Positions 10,901-22,900 of a stretch of DNA of 64,000 bases are shown here, in pieces. Positions within the stretch are counted from its first letter, which is position 1. Each line of letters begins with the position of its first letter. A program made the position numbers and the translations under genes. The stretch lies in NCBI GenBank assembly GCA_017591395.1, contig WEDG01001552.1:118016-182015 (forward strand). The letters are read 5' to 3'. The DNA is from Schistocephalus solidus. Its lineage: Eukaryota; Platyhelminthes; Cestoda; Diphyllobothriidea; Diphyllobothriidae. The notes beneath the pieces were generated by a model that made no database searches, was not told where the DNA came from, and saw only the letters and a program-made list of their open reading frames with translations.

Positions 10901-13900
10901 CGCACAATTCTCCCATCGTCTAACGCCAATTCTACGATCTGTTCCTCACTTCTTCAAACTGGCACTGGATACCAGTTCACTTCGTGTTCCATTCTCGTGT
11001 AGACACTTTCATTAAGCAAGAAGATTCGAGGTCGCGTGTGCACATCATATGGCGCTTTCATCTTCGTATGTTGCTCAGTGATTTTAGAATGCGTTAAAGG
11101 ATTAAGCAGATTGAGCCGTGTGCGCAGCCGCCACTTGAACATCAATTCTGCAGGCGAAGAACCAACTGAACCGTTTGGGGTTATGCGATAGCTGAACAAA
11201 AAGCGTGACAGCTTCGTGCTTAAGTCCGCTGGCGTCTTTTGGACTACCCCGTATTTTATCGTCTGAACCGCGCGCTCTGTAAGGCCATTTGAAGCCGCGT
11301 GGTACGGCACAGTGCTTAAATGCCTAATTCCATTGGTGTCACTAAATTCTTTAAAATCTGTACTAGTAAAGGCCGGGCCATTTTCTGAAATGACCATTTC
11401 AGGTATCCCGAAAATAGAAAAAACGGATCGTAACTTGTTGATTGTGGTAGCGGAAGAACAAGAGTTTCCGATCGGAATATTTTCAATCCATTTAGTGTGT
11501 GCGTCGACCACCACGAAGACCATGTGGCCTTGGAATGGCCCAAAATAGTCGATGTCTACCCCATTCCAGGGCGAGTCAGACCAGGCCCAAGACTTCAGAG
11601 GCACCTTCGGTAAGGTCTTCTGTGTTATCCGACACACGTGACATGCTTTTACCATGTTTTCATCAATTTCGGACCATCAAACATAACTGCGGGCGGGGGC
11701 TTTCATTCTCATCGTACCGGGATGGGCATTATGCAGGTCTTTGAGGATGGTTTATCGGCCCTGTGGTAGCACCACTACACGACTGTCCCATTGTACGCCT
11801 CCGTCTTGCAGACTCAATTCGTTCTGACGGCTATAGAATGGCTGAAGTTCAAAGGAGGCAGAAGACGGCTAGCCCGATTGCAAAGATCTTTTCACCCGAC
11901 TCAAGAGAGGATCTCTGGATGTCCACTGTCTTATTCGTTGACAGGTTACGGGTGCGTTAACTAAGTCCTGTAAAAGATTCGCGGTCTCAAAAGCCGGTAC
12001 TCTGTTAACGCCATCGTTGAAAATAGGAAGCCTACTCAAGACGTTAGTCACTACGTTTGCACTACCCGTAACATATTTCATTGCATAGGTGTAAGCGGAA
12101 AGAGTGAGTGCCCATCGTTGCATTCTCGGCGAGGAAATTTGTTATATCCCTCGTTTTTCACTCAGCAAACCTAAGAGAGGTTTGTGGTCAGAGTGAATTT
12201 CAAAGGGTCGGCCAAAAAGATGCAAGTGGAAGCGTTGTAGGCCAAAAATTATTGCCAAGGCCTCTTTATCTACCTGTGAATAGTTGGTTTTCGCCTGGGA
12301 CATGGTTCTTGATGCAAAGGCAATCGGCATCTCGGCCCCAGAAGGCATTCGGTGCATGAGAACCGAACCCACGCCGTATGGGATGCATCGCATTTGAGTA
12401 CGATAGGCTTTTTGGCGTCGTAAAGAAGCAGGAGAGAAGAGGAGGTAAAAGCCGCCTTTGATAGCTCAAAAGCATTTTGCTCGACTTCCGACCAGTTCCA
12501 GCACCGATTCTTTTCGAGAAATCGATTAAGGGGCTTCAGAATTGTAGCCGATTGATTCATAAATCGACTAAAGTGGGTAACCAACCCAAGGAATGAACGC
12601 AACTTACTAATATTGTTTGGGCGAGGAGCCATCATTAAGGCTTTTAGCTTATGTTCGTGTGGGTGGAAACCAGTTTTATCTATCTTAAAGCCAAGGTACT
12701 CCATCGAGTCTGCAAATAAAGTGCATTTAGCTTTACTGAGTTTGAAACCTGCGTCTTCTAAACGTGCTAGCACTAGGTTTAGTCTCTAGGTGACTGTATT
12801 CAGACGTGCCCGTTACTAATATATAATCAAATTATGCGCAAACGTGAGGTATGTCATTCATGAGGCTATCAATCAAGCATTGAAATAAACCTGGAGCAGA
12901 ACTTACTCCAAATGGGAGCCGTTTCTACTGAAATAAACCTCGGTGCGTATTGATGGTTTTGGCGTCTCGGGATTCGATATCTGGGACAACTTGGTTGTAA
13001 GCATGCTTCAGGTTCAAAGTTGTGAATTTTTGGCCACCCGCGAGAGGTGCATACAGGTCCTCGATGCGTGGGAGGGATAAGGATTTAGTTTAGTTGCTGA
13101 GTTGATCGTCAGCTTGTAGTCGCCACAGATACGTACGGTACCATCAGATTTAAGAAAAGGGACTATTGAGGTCGCCCATTCCGAATACTGCACGGGATCG
13201 ATGATGTCCGCTTTCTGTAATCGATCTAGCTCCACTTCAACCTTCGTTGCGATTGCATATGGGACTGTCCGAGCCTGACTCCCAGTCCGCCAGTCAGCCA
13301 CCTCACACAAAAACACACATTGGGTTGCCCACGTGGTCCGAGTTATCCCGTCAGTTGGCAACCTTCCAAGCCACGGCTTTTAGCGCACCGTGATAGTTTC
13401 AAGCGCTTCAGATTGTTAATAGTGAGGAAAATGCGCTGAGCTGTCGACCCCACCCCCACAATCAGACCACCATCTAAGCCAGTCAGTTGTCTGATGTGGG
13501 AGTGGGCGCATTGGCTCATGGGTCAGCGTTCCCGTCTTCACGCACCACAGCACGACCTGGCCCCATAACACATGGATTGTAGTCGTAGACACGCGCGTTG
13601 GAGCCTGCATACGCCGAATCTTGAGAAGGTGCCCATCAGTTCTGTAGGCGATGCGGACCCCAGGCTTCTCATCATGGTAGGCGTCCATCAGCATAGCAGA
13701 GAACATGAAACTGAACAGAGTGGTGGGCAGTGCGCAGCCCTGCTTCACTCCGTTGGTCACTACTAATACTTCGGATACCGTCCCGTTGTCAAGAACGCGT
13801 GCCGTCATTTCGTCATGAAGCTGGCGCACCATGTGCGTGAACCGCTCAGGACAGCCGAATTTCTGCATGACTTTCCACAGTCCGTCGCTGTTCACCGTAT

Positions 13901-16900
13901 CAAAAGCTTTCGTTAGATCCACGATGGTAGGGTAAAGGTGAGTTCGCATCTCCTGGCCCTTCTCTTGTAGCTGGTTGGCGGTAAAGATCATGTCGGTTGT
14001 CCCACGGTGTCGGCGGAAGCCATAGTGGCTTTCCGGGAGCAGGCCCTGCTCTAGGTGACCGTTCAGACGATTGAGAAGGATACGGGCGAAGATCTTCCCG
14101 GCGATGTTGAGCAACGAAATGCCTCTCTGATTATCACAGAGTTGCCGGTTCTTCTTCTGTGTGTAGAGATGGACGATGGTCGCGTGTTTGAAATCCTGAG
14201 GAACTTGTCCTTGGTGCCACATTTCCTGTAAGAGGGCTGTGAGTTCTGCTATCAGCCGGGGCCTACCGTGCTTGTAGACTTTAGGTGGGATTGCTGCGGA
14301 TCCCAGTGCTTTACCGCTGGAAATCTGCTGCACGGCCCGGATGGTTTCTGGTAGGGAAGGCGGCAGATCCAGATCATTGTTCATGACCACTTGGGGGAGC
14401 TGGTCAATGGAAGCATCGGAGATGGCTGATGAGCAATTAAAGACACTTCGGAAGTGCTCGGCCCAGGGCTTCAGAATTTGCGATTTCTCTGTCAGCAGTG
14501 TTGTGCCGTCAGAGCTGAGCAGCAGTGCTGTTCCCTTGATACACGGGCCGTAGATGGCCTTGATGGCTTTGAAAAAGTTTTTAATTTCATTATGGTTCGC
14601 ATACCCCTGGATTTCCTCAGCCTTCTGGACCATCCAGGCATCCTGCATCGCCCGCAGTCATTGCTGTACAAGGTGGCGGCATCTCAAAAATGCTGCTTTC
14701 GTTGCGTCAGTCCGAAGGTCCATTTAGGCTTTTTGTAGTCCATTCTTCTCCGCGAGTAAGTTGCTGATGTCGGCGTCATTGTCGTCAAACCAGTCCTGGT
14801 GTTGACGGCATGCGCGTCCGAGGACTTCGAGGGCGGTGGACTGGATGACATTTCGCAGTTGACACCAGCGTGTTTTCACGGTGGCGTTATTATCTGGTGC
14901 ATGCAGGTGCTCCAGTTTGTGGGTTATCTGGTTACTGAAATCAAAACATGGAGCAGTCAACTTTTCAAAAAGTGCATTTAATTTACCTGGCGGCCTCTTA
15001 TCTTGGGGCCTTCGTCAAGGTTGAAGTCGGAGCCTCATCTGAGAGATGACGAGGCGGTGATCCGTCCAACCTTCGGCATCGCGGATCGCCTTGGTTACCA
15101 GCACTTCCTGTCGATCTCGCCTCCGGACGAGAACATAGTCCACTAGCTGCCAGCACCGCGACCGAGGGTGCATCCACGTGGCCTCCTCCCGCGTCAGAAG
15201 GCGTAAGAAGATGTTGGTCAGCAGGAGACGGTATTTCGCACACGTTCGCAGAAGAAGGAGGCAGTTATCGTTACAGCTACCGTGACGGTGGGGACCCAGC
15301 ATTCCCTGCCAGGTAGCGTGGTCCGTTCCGACGCGGGCGTTGAAGTCACCAAGTACAATTAACTTGCCCACCTTCGGCACAGTTGCCAGCATGGCGTGGA
15401 GGTCCTCGTTTAATTTGTCCTTCGCCACCTCAGAGCTTGTCATTGGGGGAGCGTAGGCGCTAATTATGGTGTCAAACTTGTTTCCCCGAAGAGGCAGGCG
15501 GAGGCTCATCAGGCGAGCGTTGATACCCTGCGGCAGACGAGACAGACGTCGCACGATGTCATTCCGGACGGCGAAGGCGGCACTGTGCCGCCTCACTCTG
15601 CCTTTGTCCGGCCGCCCCAGAAGAAGGTGTAGCCGGCACTTACCTCCTCTAGCTGACCCTGTTCAGAGAATCGGGTTTCGGTGAGAGCAGCAATGTTCAT
15701 CTTGTAGCGCACTAGTACCCGAGCGACTAGCGCTGTCCTCCGTTTCGACCGGTTGCTCCTAGGATTATCTTAAAGGGAGCGAACATTCCAGACTGCTAGT
15801 GTGAGCGAACTCACCCGAGGAGCCCGGAGAGAATGGCATGGGGTATGTTTGTTTGTTTGAGTTTGAAGACCACGTATTTTACGATCTGCGAGCCGCGGCC
15901 GGCTGCAGAAGACGTGAGACCCAGCATTTGTTTAGGGCACCTTTTCTAGCCCCTTCCTCGGCGAGAAGGCAAGCAGTGCTGTCCCTAACTAGGGCTACTC
16001 GGACATCCCATACGGCTGCCGAACTTCACTCTGGGTTACAGTTTCGTTTTAGTTGGAGAGCGACCCGAGGTAGACTGGGTCACCTACGGGGTTGCTGTCG
16101 CGCTCACCGTAGGAATTTTGAGAAGGGAGGGGGGAGGTGGTGGGAAGTTCGTGAGTCAGTCATACCGGGTTTGGGGGTACACACAGCACCGGAGACCCTC
16201 ACCTGGTTTAGACCGCCGGTCGTGACGGTTGCTCGGGATGTGGCTGCTGGGAAGAGCCCAGTTACTAGGAGCCACCGGTGAGAGGCGGCCACAGGAGCAT
16301 TCACCACATGTACGAGACAAATGGAGCGACACTCACTACCAAGAAATTCACGAACTAATCTCTGCTGACAGTGGTGCTCCTCTTTATCCTGATGGACGAA
16401 CGGCCATATGTCACCTGTTCGCCTACGTGAACCTTAGGCTGGCTCGAACATACATGATAAGTTAGAGGTCTACAGTGATACTCTCATCCCGACCTATTCA
16501 CTTTCGTTACAGTGCTACAAAATATAAGCTTGGTTTTACAAACTGCCGCATCGAAAGAAACCGGAGAGCCATTGACGAACGAAACACCTGGAAATTGCGT
16601 TATGCAGTGGTAGAAAATTCCCGAATGGCCAATCTGCATTTTTTGCTAGGAAGTGTATGGAGGGAACGGTGAAACCAATTTTATCTATATGAATATACTA
16701 TTGTGCACTGCTTCGCTGGTTAGGTCGTCAGTAGACGGAGGCCAAGCTGAAATTTTTGGGGTTTACAGATGCCGCGAAAAAATGGGAGATCATAAGATTA
16801 GCGTGAACGATTTTCTCGCAATTGATCACTTCAATGCACGCCTTTTCTGTCTGATAGAGAAATCATACGGAGATTATAGTATCGTTGAACAAACGCTTTT

Positions 16901-19900
16901 TCGCTGCGAGAAAGCTCAGGGTAGGTGGAGCATCCGAAAGATCCCTTTTGGGGTCTGGTCTTTGGCAAACCACGAAACAAAACCCCAAGCTACTGTCAGG
17001 CGCATGCATGGAGGGCCAGACTTAAAATTGTACGTCTTCCGGACTTGATGTTTGCATTTCATATTTGAATTACGTGAGGAAATTTATCTAGCCGTTGAAG
17101 TCCCGAGCCTGGCGTTTCATGCCAGATTTTTGTTATGTTCTGTCGTATTTATCTTCATAACTTCTAAGTGATCGACGGTTCGACCGTCGTTTCTGACGAT
17201 GTCCACCGTGTGTCCCATAGCAGTCTTGGCACAGGAATGGTGACTTGCGCTTGAATTAATTTATAGTTGTAGATTTGCGCAACATCTGCAACACTCTCTT
17301 GTCCCTCGCCCTCCTCGGCCTGGTGTATTGACAGGGTCAAGAATACCGGAGGAGAAATCGTTCGTAATGCTTGACAAAGCTAGCCATTCCGTCTTCGCGT
17401 ACCACGTACATGACTTGGCCCCCATACAGCGCACCCGGATTTCGTACAAAAGAGGTGTGTGACTGGGATCTTATATACGTGAAAATGCCATAGAGGCTAC
17501 ATTAAAAATGAGCCACTGCAGCCCGACTCAGTCGAACGGTCGGCCATTTCACACAAACACACTGGGCTAACTGCTAGTATTAGTTGAATTGTGCGTTCGC
17601 AACCTTCCAAGACACGGCTTTTTGGCCCACCGTGATAGGTTTAAGCGTGTCAGATTGTATTGAGGATCATGCGGTTCGATTTCTCTCTTTCCTCTCCTGT
17701 GCACCAGTTGGTTGTCCACGCCGGTTGATCAACTGTTGCTGAGAACGGGTGAAGTTGCTGACGGAGCTAAGCAACCCGTCTAAGCGTGCCCCACACGATC
17801 TTACACCAGGGTTTTACAGAAAGGGGTTGGCTGCTCGGATATCACGTGCTTTTATGCCGTAGAAGTCGTATGGAGAACAAGGCTCCTGACAATGGTTCGC
17901 CAGTTTCTGTGCGATTGATTCGCAAGTGCCCGACTAGGCCGATGGGTAATGTGAAGGTGCAGTCGCAAGGAGGACGGGTTGGGATCAATTCCACATTGTT
18001 GTTGGTTTGCTTGGTGGTTATTGGTGTGAAAAGAAGATTTCTTCATCGTTGTCGTTGTCGCAGGGATTTTCAACGGAATTATAGAGGTTGTGGTGATGTG
18101 CGAAAACGTCAGCGGGGGCATTCAGGTGTGTTATCACTAGTGGCAGGGAGTGTACGCTGTATGCGTTGGTGCAGAAGTGACGATGGAGGCGTTTGAAGCG
18201 GTAGTAGGTTGCATTTTTCGGATTGTTTTTGCATTGCGTCCGGAGCTGCCCGACGAGGCCGATCTGTGTAGAATGTTCGCTGACGGCATGGGCATGTTGG
18301 AGGGGGTTAGGGGGTTAACGTTGTGGATTGGATGCGCTGGGCAATTGCGAACGGCTCTTTGTGCTCTGACAGTGGTGATCGGGTTGCTGCTTTAGTTTAC
18401 ACTGCTCTTCTCCTTGAGTGAGGTAATCCCTGGTGTCTGGGTTGATTTGCATATTCTTGAGAGAAATTTTTAGTTTCTGTACTCCATGTTGAAGAGCATC
18501 CATTGTGTCGTCGCCGTAGAATATCCGCTTGGTTAGGCGCTAGCATTCAATCCTCGATGCGGCTACTCCGTCGTAGTTGAATTTGCCTCACCGTAACGTG
18601 AACCCTGGGAATTGTGTTTCATTACTGGACTTTCATGTCAGTGGGAGTCCTGCCACCTCAGCTTCAGTGTTCTCTGGAGGCAACTGACGTGGAAATGGTT
18701 GCGTTTCCTAGCTTGTTCGTTGTAGACTGTCCATTTCTCCGCCCCGTAGAACACTGTCGTCAAGACCGTCCTGTACATATTGCGTTTCGTCTTGATTCGA
18801 AGTCCGCTGCGGTCCCGAATTGAGGGCTGTAGCTGACCGAAGGCCTGGCTAACTTCGGAGATCCATGGGGGCCACTTCGTCGTTGATCTTGACATTCCTT
18901 GAAATTTTCCTTTCGAGTTTTCCGAAGTTATTGGCTGAATTCAGCTCGGTTCCATTAATGTTGATATGGGGTTAATTGTACTCGGTGTTGGGAGCCGGTC
19001 GTTGCACAAATACCATCTTATGTCTGCTGATGGTCCTTCCGAATTTAAAGCAACCGGGAGCAAAGAGGTCCTAACTCCGCCACATGTCCTCTTTCGTTGT
19101 GGTATTTAGCGCGCAGTCATCTGCAAACGATGGATCGTGAATGCTCATCTTGTATATTCCTGAGAACACTTTAAGCCGTCGAGTGTTGCACCAATTTCCG
19201 TCGATTCCGTATTTCATATCAGTTCCCTACGACTCCTCACCGTAGACTTCCATCGATATGGTGATGAGCACAAGACTGAATAGAGTTGGAGCCAGTACGC
19301 AGTCCTTCTTCACCCAGTTTGTCACCGCGGACGCTTCAGAAGTTGCACTTTTGTCCTTGACGAGATCCGTCATCCCACCATGAAGCTAGCGCATCATTCG
19401 CATGAAGCGCTCCGGATATCCAAATTTCAGTTTTATTTTCAAATTTCCATCCTGGTTGATTTTGTTGAAGGCCTTCCTTAACTCGACAAAGCTAGTGCAG
19501 ATGTTAGTCCTCACCTGTGGGCACTTCTTTATATGTTTCCCCTACCACCGCAACCATCACCGCCTTCACTACCACCACCACCACCATCAGCGATGGGGAA
19601 TCTCTCCTAAGCTGTACTCAATGCGACCGCACATTCACCTCACGAATCGGCCTGGTCGGTCACTTGCGAATGAATTGTACAGAGACCGGTGAGCCAGTGC
19701 CTGGAGCACCATCACACAGCAGAGGTCGTCGCCTCCACTGCCCTCACTGTCCTCGCGCATTCACTCATCGCATAGGCCTATTCGGTCACATGCGCATCCA
19801 TAACAGCGGAATTAACCACAATGCCGACAACACCGATACACCATGCACACCCTCCGCTCCTGCCATTCTTAGTGCCCCTGCCACCCCCACTACCAGCAAT

Positions 19901-22900
19901 GACATCCTCCCAGCCTCTACCGATTTCTCCTGCCCACACTGAACCCGCAACTTCAACTCACGCATCGGCCTGGTCGGTCACCTGCGAATCCATCGCATGG
20001 AGGCTGGTGAACCAGTGCCTGGGGCTCCGACATACAGTCGACGTGCCCGCCTTCACTGCCCCTAACTGCTTTCGCACATTTACACACCGCATGGGCCTAT
20101 TAGGACACATGCGCCTCCATGACAACCTCCGGTAAACCACCGTAGGCTAACCTACATCAGCGCACACTACCTACACCAATGCATCGACAACACTCTCACA
20201 ATCACCATTTTACCACAGTATATCACGGTTTCCTAGAAACCGTGGCTGGGAAAGTCTGCCAATCTGACGCTTCCACCAGACCACGCCGTCGGCTCAGTGT
20301 ATGTGCTGTGTGTGTCGAGTGGCTGACCAGTGAACTGGGGAGTCAGACGGCGATGGCTGCTCCATATCCCTGAGTTTGTGAATCCTGGTGTGTGCGTTAT
20401 GGGGGCCAGGTCGTGCTGTGGCGCGCAAAGGCGGGTACGCCGATCCGTCAGCCAATGCGCCCACTCCCAAGCAGGCAACTAACCGGCTCGGACAGTGGTC
20501 TGATTGTGAGGGTGGGGGAAAGAGTGAGGTCGAGAGCTCAGCGTATTTTCCTCACTATAAACAATCTGACGCGCTTGAAACTATCACGGTGCGCTAAAAG
20601 CCGTGGCTTGGAAGGTTGCCAACTGACGGGATAACTCGGACCGCGTGGTCAGCCCAATGTGTGTTTTGTGTGGAGTGGCTGACTGGCGGACTGAGAGTCA
20701 GGTTGCAATGGCTCCTTCTTAATGTGGCCTTTATGGCACTCCCACTCCGTGGGATCCGAGCCAGGTGTGGTGGCACGCCCAGGGGCGGCTTAGGCCGCGC
20801 CAGCCACCTGCGCCCTCTCCCATCTCCGGTCTTCTTGACTCTGTCTTGACACCGGACTCAGGTGGGGGAGGAGGAGAGAGTGCGGTAGCTGCAGCGCAAG
20901 GCTACTATCACTTAAAACTAATTCACGCGCAAGTCACCGTCCCTGCACCACCTGGTGTGGAGCATACGGTGGACCTCGTCGAAATCGACGGTCGAACTGC
21001 CATTCTGCAGTAATTTGCTGCATTCTATTCAACTATTCATGGCCATTTTGGGGGCAGCAGCGACACGCTGCGCTCCGAAACATTTATTCGAAGCCCTTCG
21101 ATTACCTTCTTTTGAAACCACAATCTTGCCATTAACACCTGAACTTATATAAGTTTTACAACTTAACTTATGGAGATTAAAAACTATACAAGCTGTTTTT
21201 TCGAGGCAAAGAACCATCTACCAAGGCTACACACGCACTGGATTTCTATACGTGTGGAGGCCATTTTTCAGTGAAAAAGGAAAATGAGCAAATATTCGTT
21301 CGATTTCCTCATTGGGTCAGGAGGTGCTTATGGTCAACATGAGGTACGTCTGGCAGTGGGCCTACTTCCGACTGCCCCGAAAAAAATTAGAGCCAGTTTA
21401 TGTTTAATGGAAGGAGGAGAATAAAAGTTGACAGGGCTTATCCTGTACATAACCGCGGTGTGTTAAATCGGGCAGCCGTGCGCAGTTAGTAAGACCTGTG
21501 TATTTTTTAATGGCCAAGACACGTGCGAGTAACTAGGCTTGTGGTATCAAATGACTGTCAGTGCCGGATATTTGGCGCATGTCTGACAGGACGTGTTAGT
21601 GTGTCCGTGAAACTGTAGTAAAGGTGATTGAGCTTGACTTCCTCGAGTGCGTAAGCATTCACCTGGAGGTTAGCGTCTGAAGTCTGTGATAAGGGTGAAT
21701 GACCCTGACTTCCTCGAGCGCGTAAGCACTCATAACTGGAGGTCTGCCCCTGAGACTAAGGACGCGCGGTGGCTGGCACCTAAATAGTATGGCACGATCA
21801 ACAGCAAGCTGGTGCGTCGCAATTCAATACTTAGTAATCTCCACGTCGACTCATCTTTCAAGTGCGTGATAGACAAACAGAAACCCATAATTTAAATTGC
21901 TACTTCCCGTGAGCCAAGCGTTTGCAAGAAATTCGTCGCTCCCGACGTGCCAGTAGAGCCACTTATGAGGCCAAGACTAACGTAAATAGAGAGTGGCGCG
22001 TTGAACGTCACTTTGGTGCAGCCTTTTTTCAAAACCAAATTACCGCTGTTTTTTTGCATTTACGGAACCTATGACCTTAAATTCCGTGGAAAATCCTCAT
22101 TTATTTGATTGAATTACAGATCTATTTCCTGTTAGTCTTTATAGGACAAATTAAACCAACAACACAACATGTGTTCCAGCGGTTGGATCTCCTTTAGATT
22201 TTTTAAACTATAAACAACCAAAGGTTTCCTTAACTTATCCTGACGTCATTTTGAATGTTGACAATAGGCAGGGAAACTTGGATCCACTCCTAACGAAGGA
22301 TAAGAGTCACCGCCGTAGTTTTAATAGAACTACCACTGTGTAGCTTCGCTAGCCACTACCCATACCAATATATAGAGTTTAATTTTGTTTTACAATAAGG
22401 AAACGGTAATAGGAAGACTAAAGCATGGTAGATGTGCCACAGCAGCTGGAGTTATTAGAAAGCCAGCATTTGTACGACTCTCAGTCCAGGTTCTAAGTAG
22501 GAAGCGGAAGATAGACATCAGTAGGGGAGTTGAATTCTGCATAGAATACGTTCTTGGAGCGGGCTGACGGCCAAACACGAAACGCGCGTTTGGCGCCTGC
22601 TGGCACTGGCGTCCGCGCTTATTCAGTGAGAAAATATGTCTGTACTACCCGTGAAGATGATTGGCCGGACGCCACACAGCCTCGTAGTATCATTGATCGG
22701 CTGGACGTGACGATAGCATCATAACTAGCCTCACACTATCCATCGAGCTAGCGTTGGCGCATACATGCAGGCATGCGCTAGACGGAGACGCTGTGTAACA
22801 GCAGCTTTCGGGAGTAGGGTTAATATAGATGAGACGCAAGCCCGTTTCACTAAAAATGCACTCACGCCCTATACGGAACGCCTGTTATCTAGATAGCTCG

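Larger units (their letters stand above)
10560..13275 (-). mobile_element. Ty3/gypsy LTR-retrotransposon pol remnant
   Basis: In - strand order come reverse transcriptase, RNase H, H2C2 and core integrase, and a C-terminal basic tail ([10 protein letters not shown] at about 10.63 kb), the order of Ty3/gypsy pol. The 5' side stops at the border of a 360-bp repeat copy at about 13275. I saw no LTRs, gag or protease. Stops, frameshifts and changed catalytic residues show it is dead. Confidence 0.82.
13590..16310 (-). mobile_element. RTE-type non-LTR retrotransposon, 3'-truncated
   Basis: In - strand order: a GC-rich 5' region (16.3-15.7 kb), an APE endonuclease (15596..15015), a linker (14960..14724) and a reverse transcriptase (14648..13590). 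It ends just before the RT catalytic ADD box, where the 360-bp repeat begins. The element type is inferred from the EN and RT text. Confidence 0.8.

Noticed and set aside
15838..16281. 147-codon + strand frame
   Set aside because: It is antisense to the GC-rich 5' region of the RTE-type LINE; no family match in its own frame.
16653..17048. 131-codon frame as a possible intronic gene
   Set aside because: No homology, promoter or splice evidence; kept only as a note in the interval description.
17786..18196. 136-codon + strand Arg/Gly-rich frame
   Set aside because: It is the antisense of the Thr/His-rich linker and fingers of the decayed RTE LINE.
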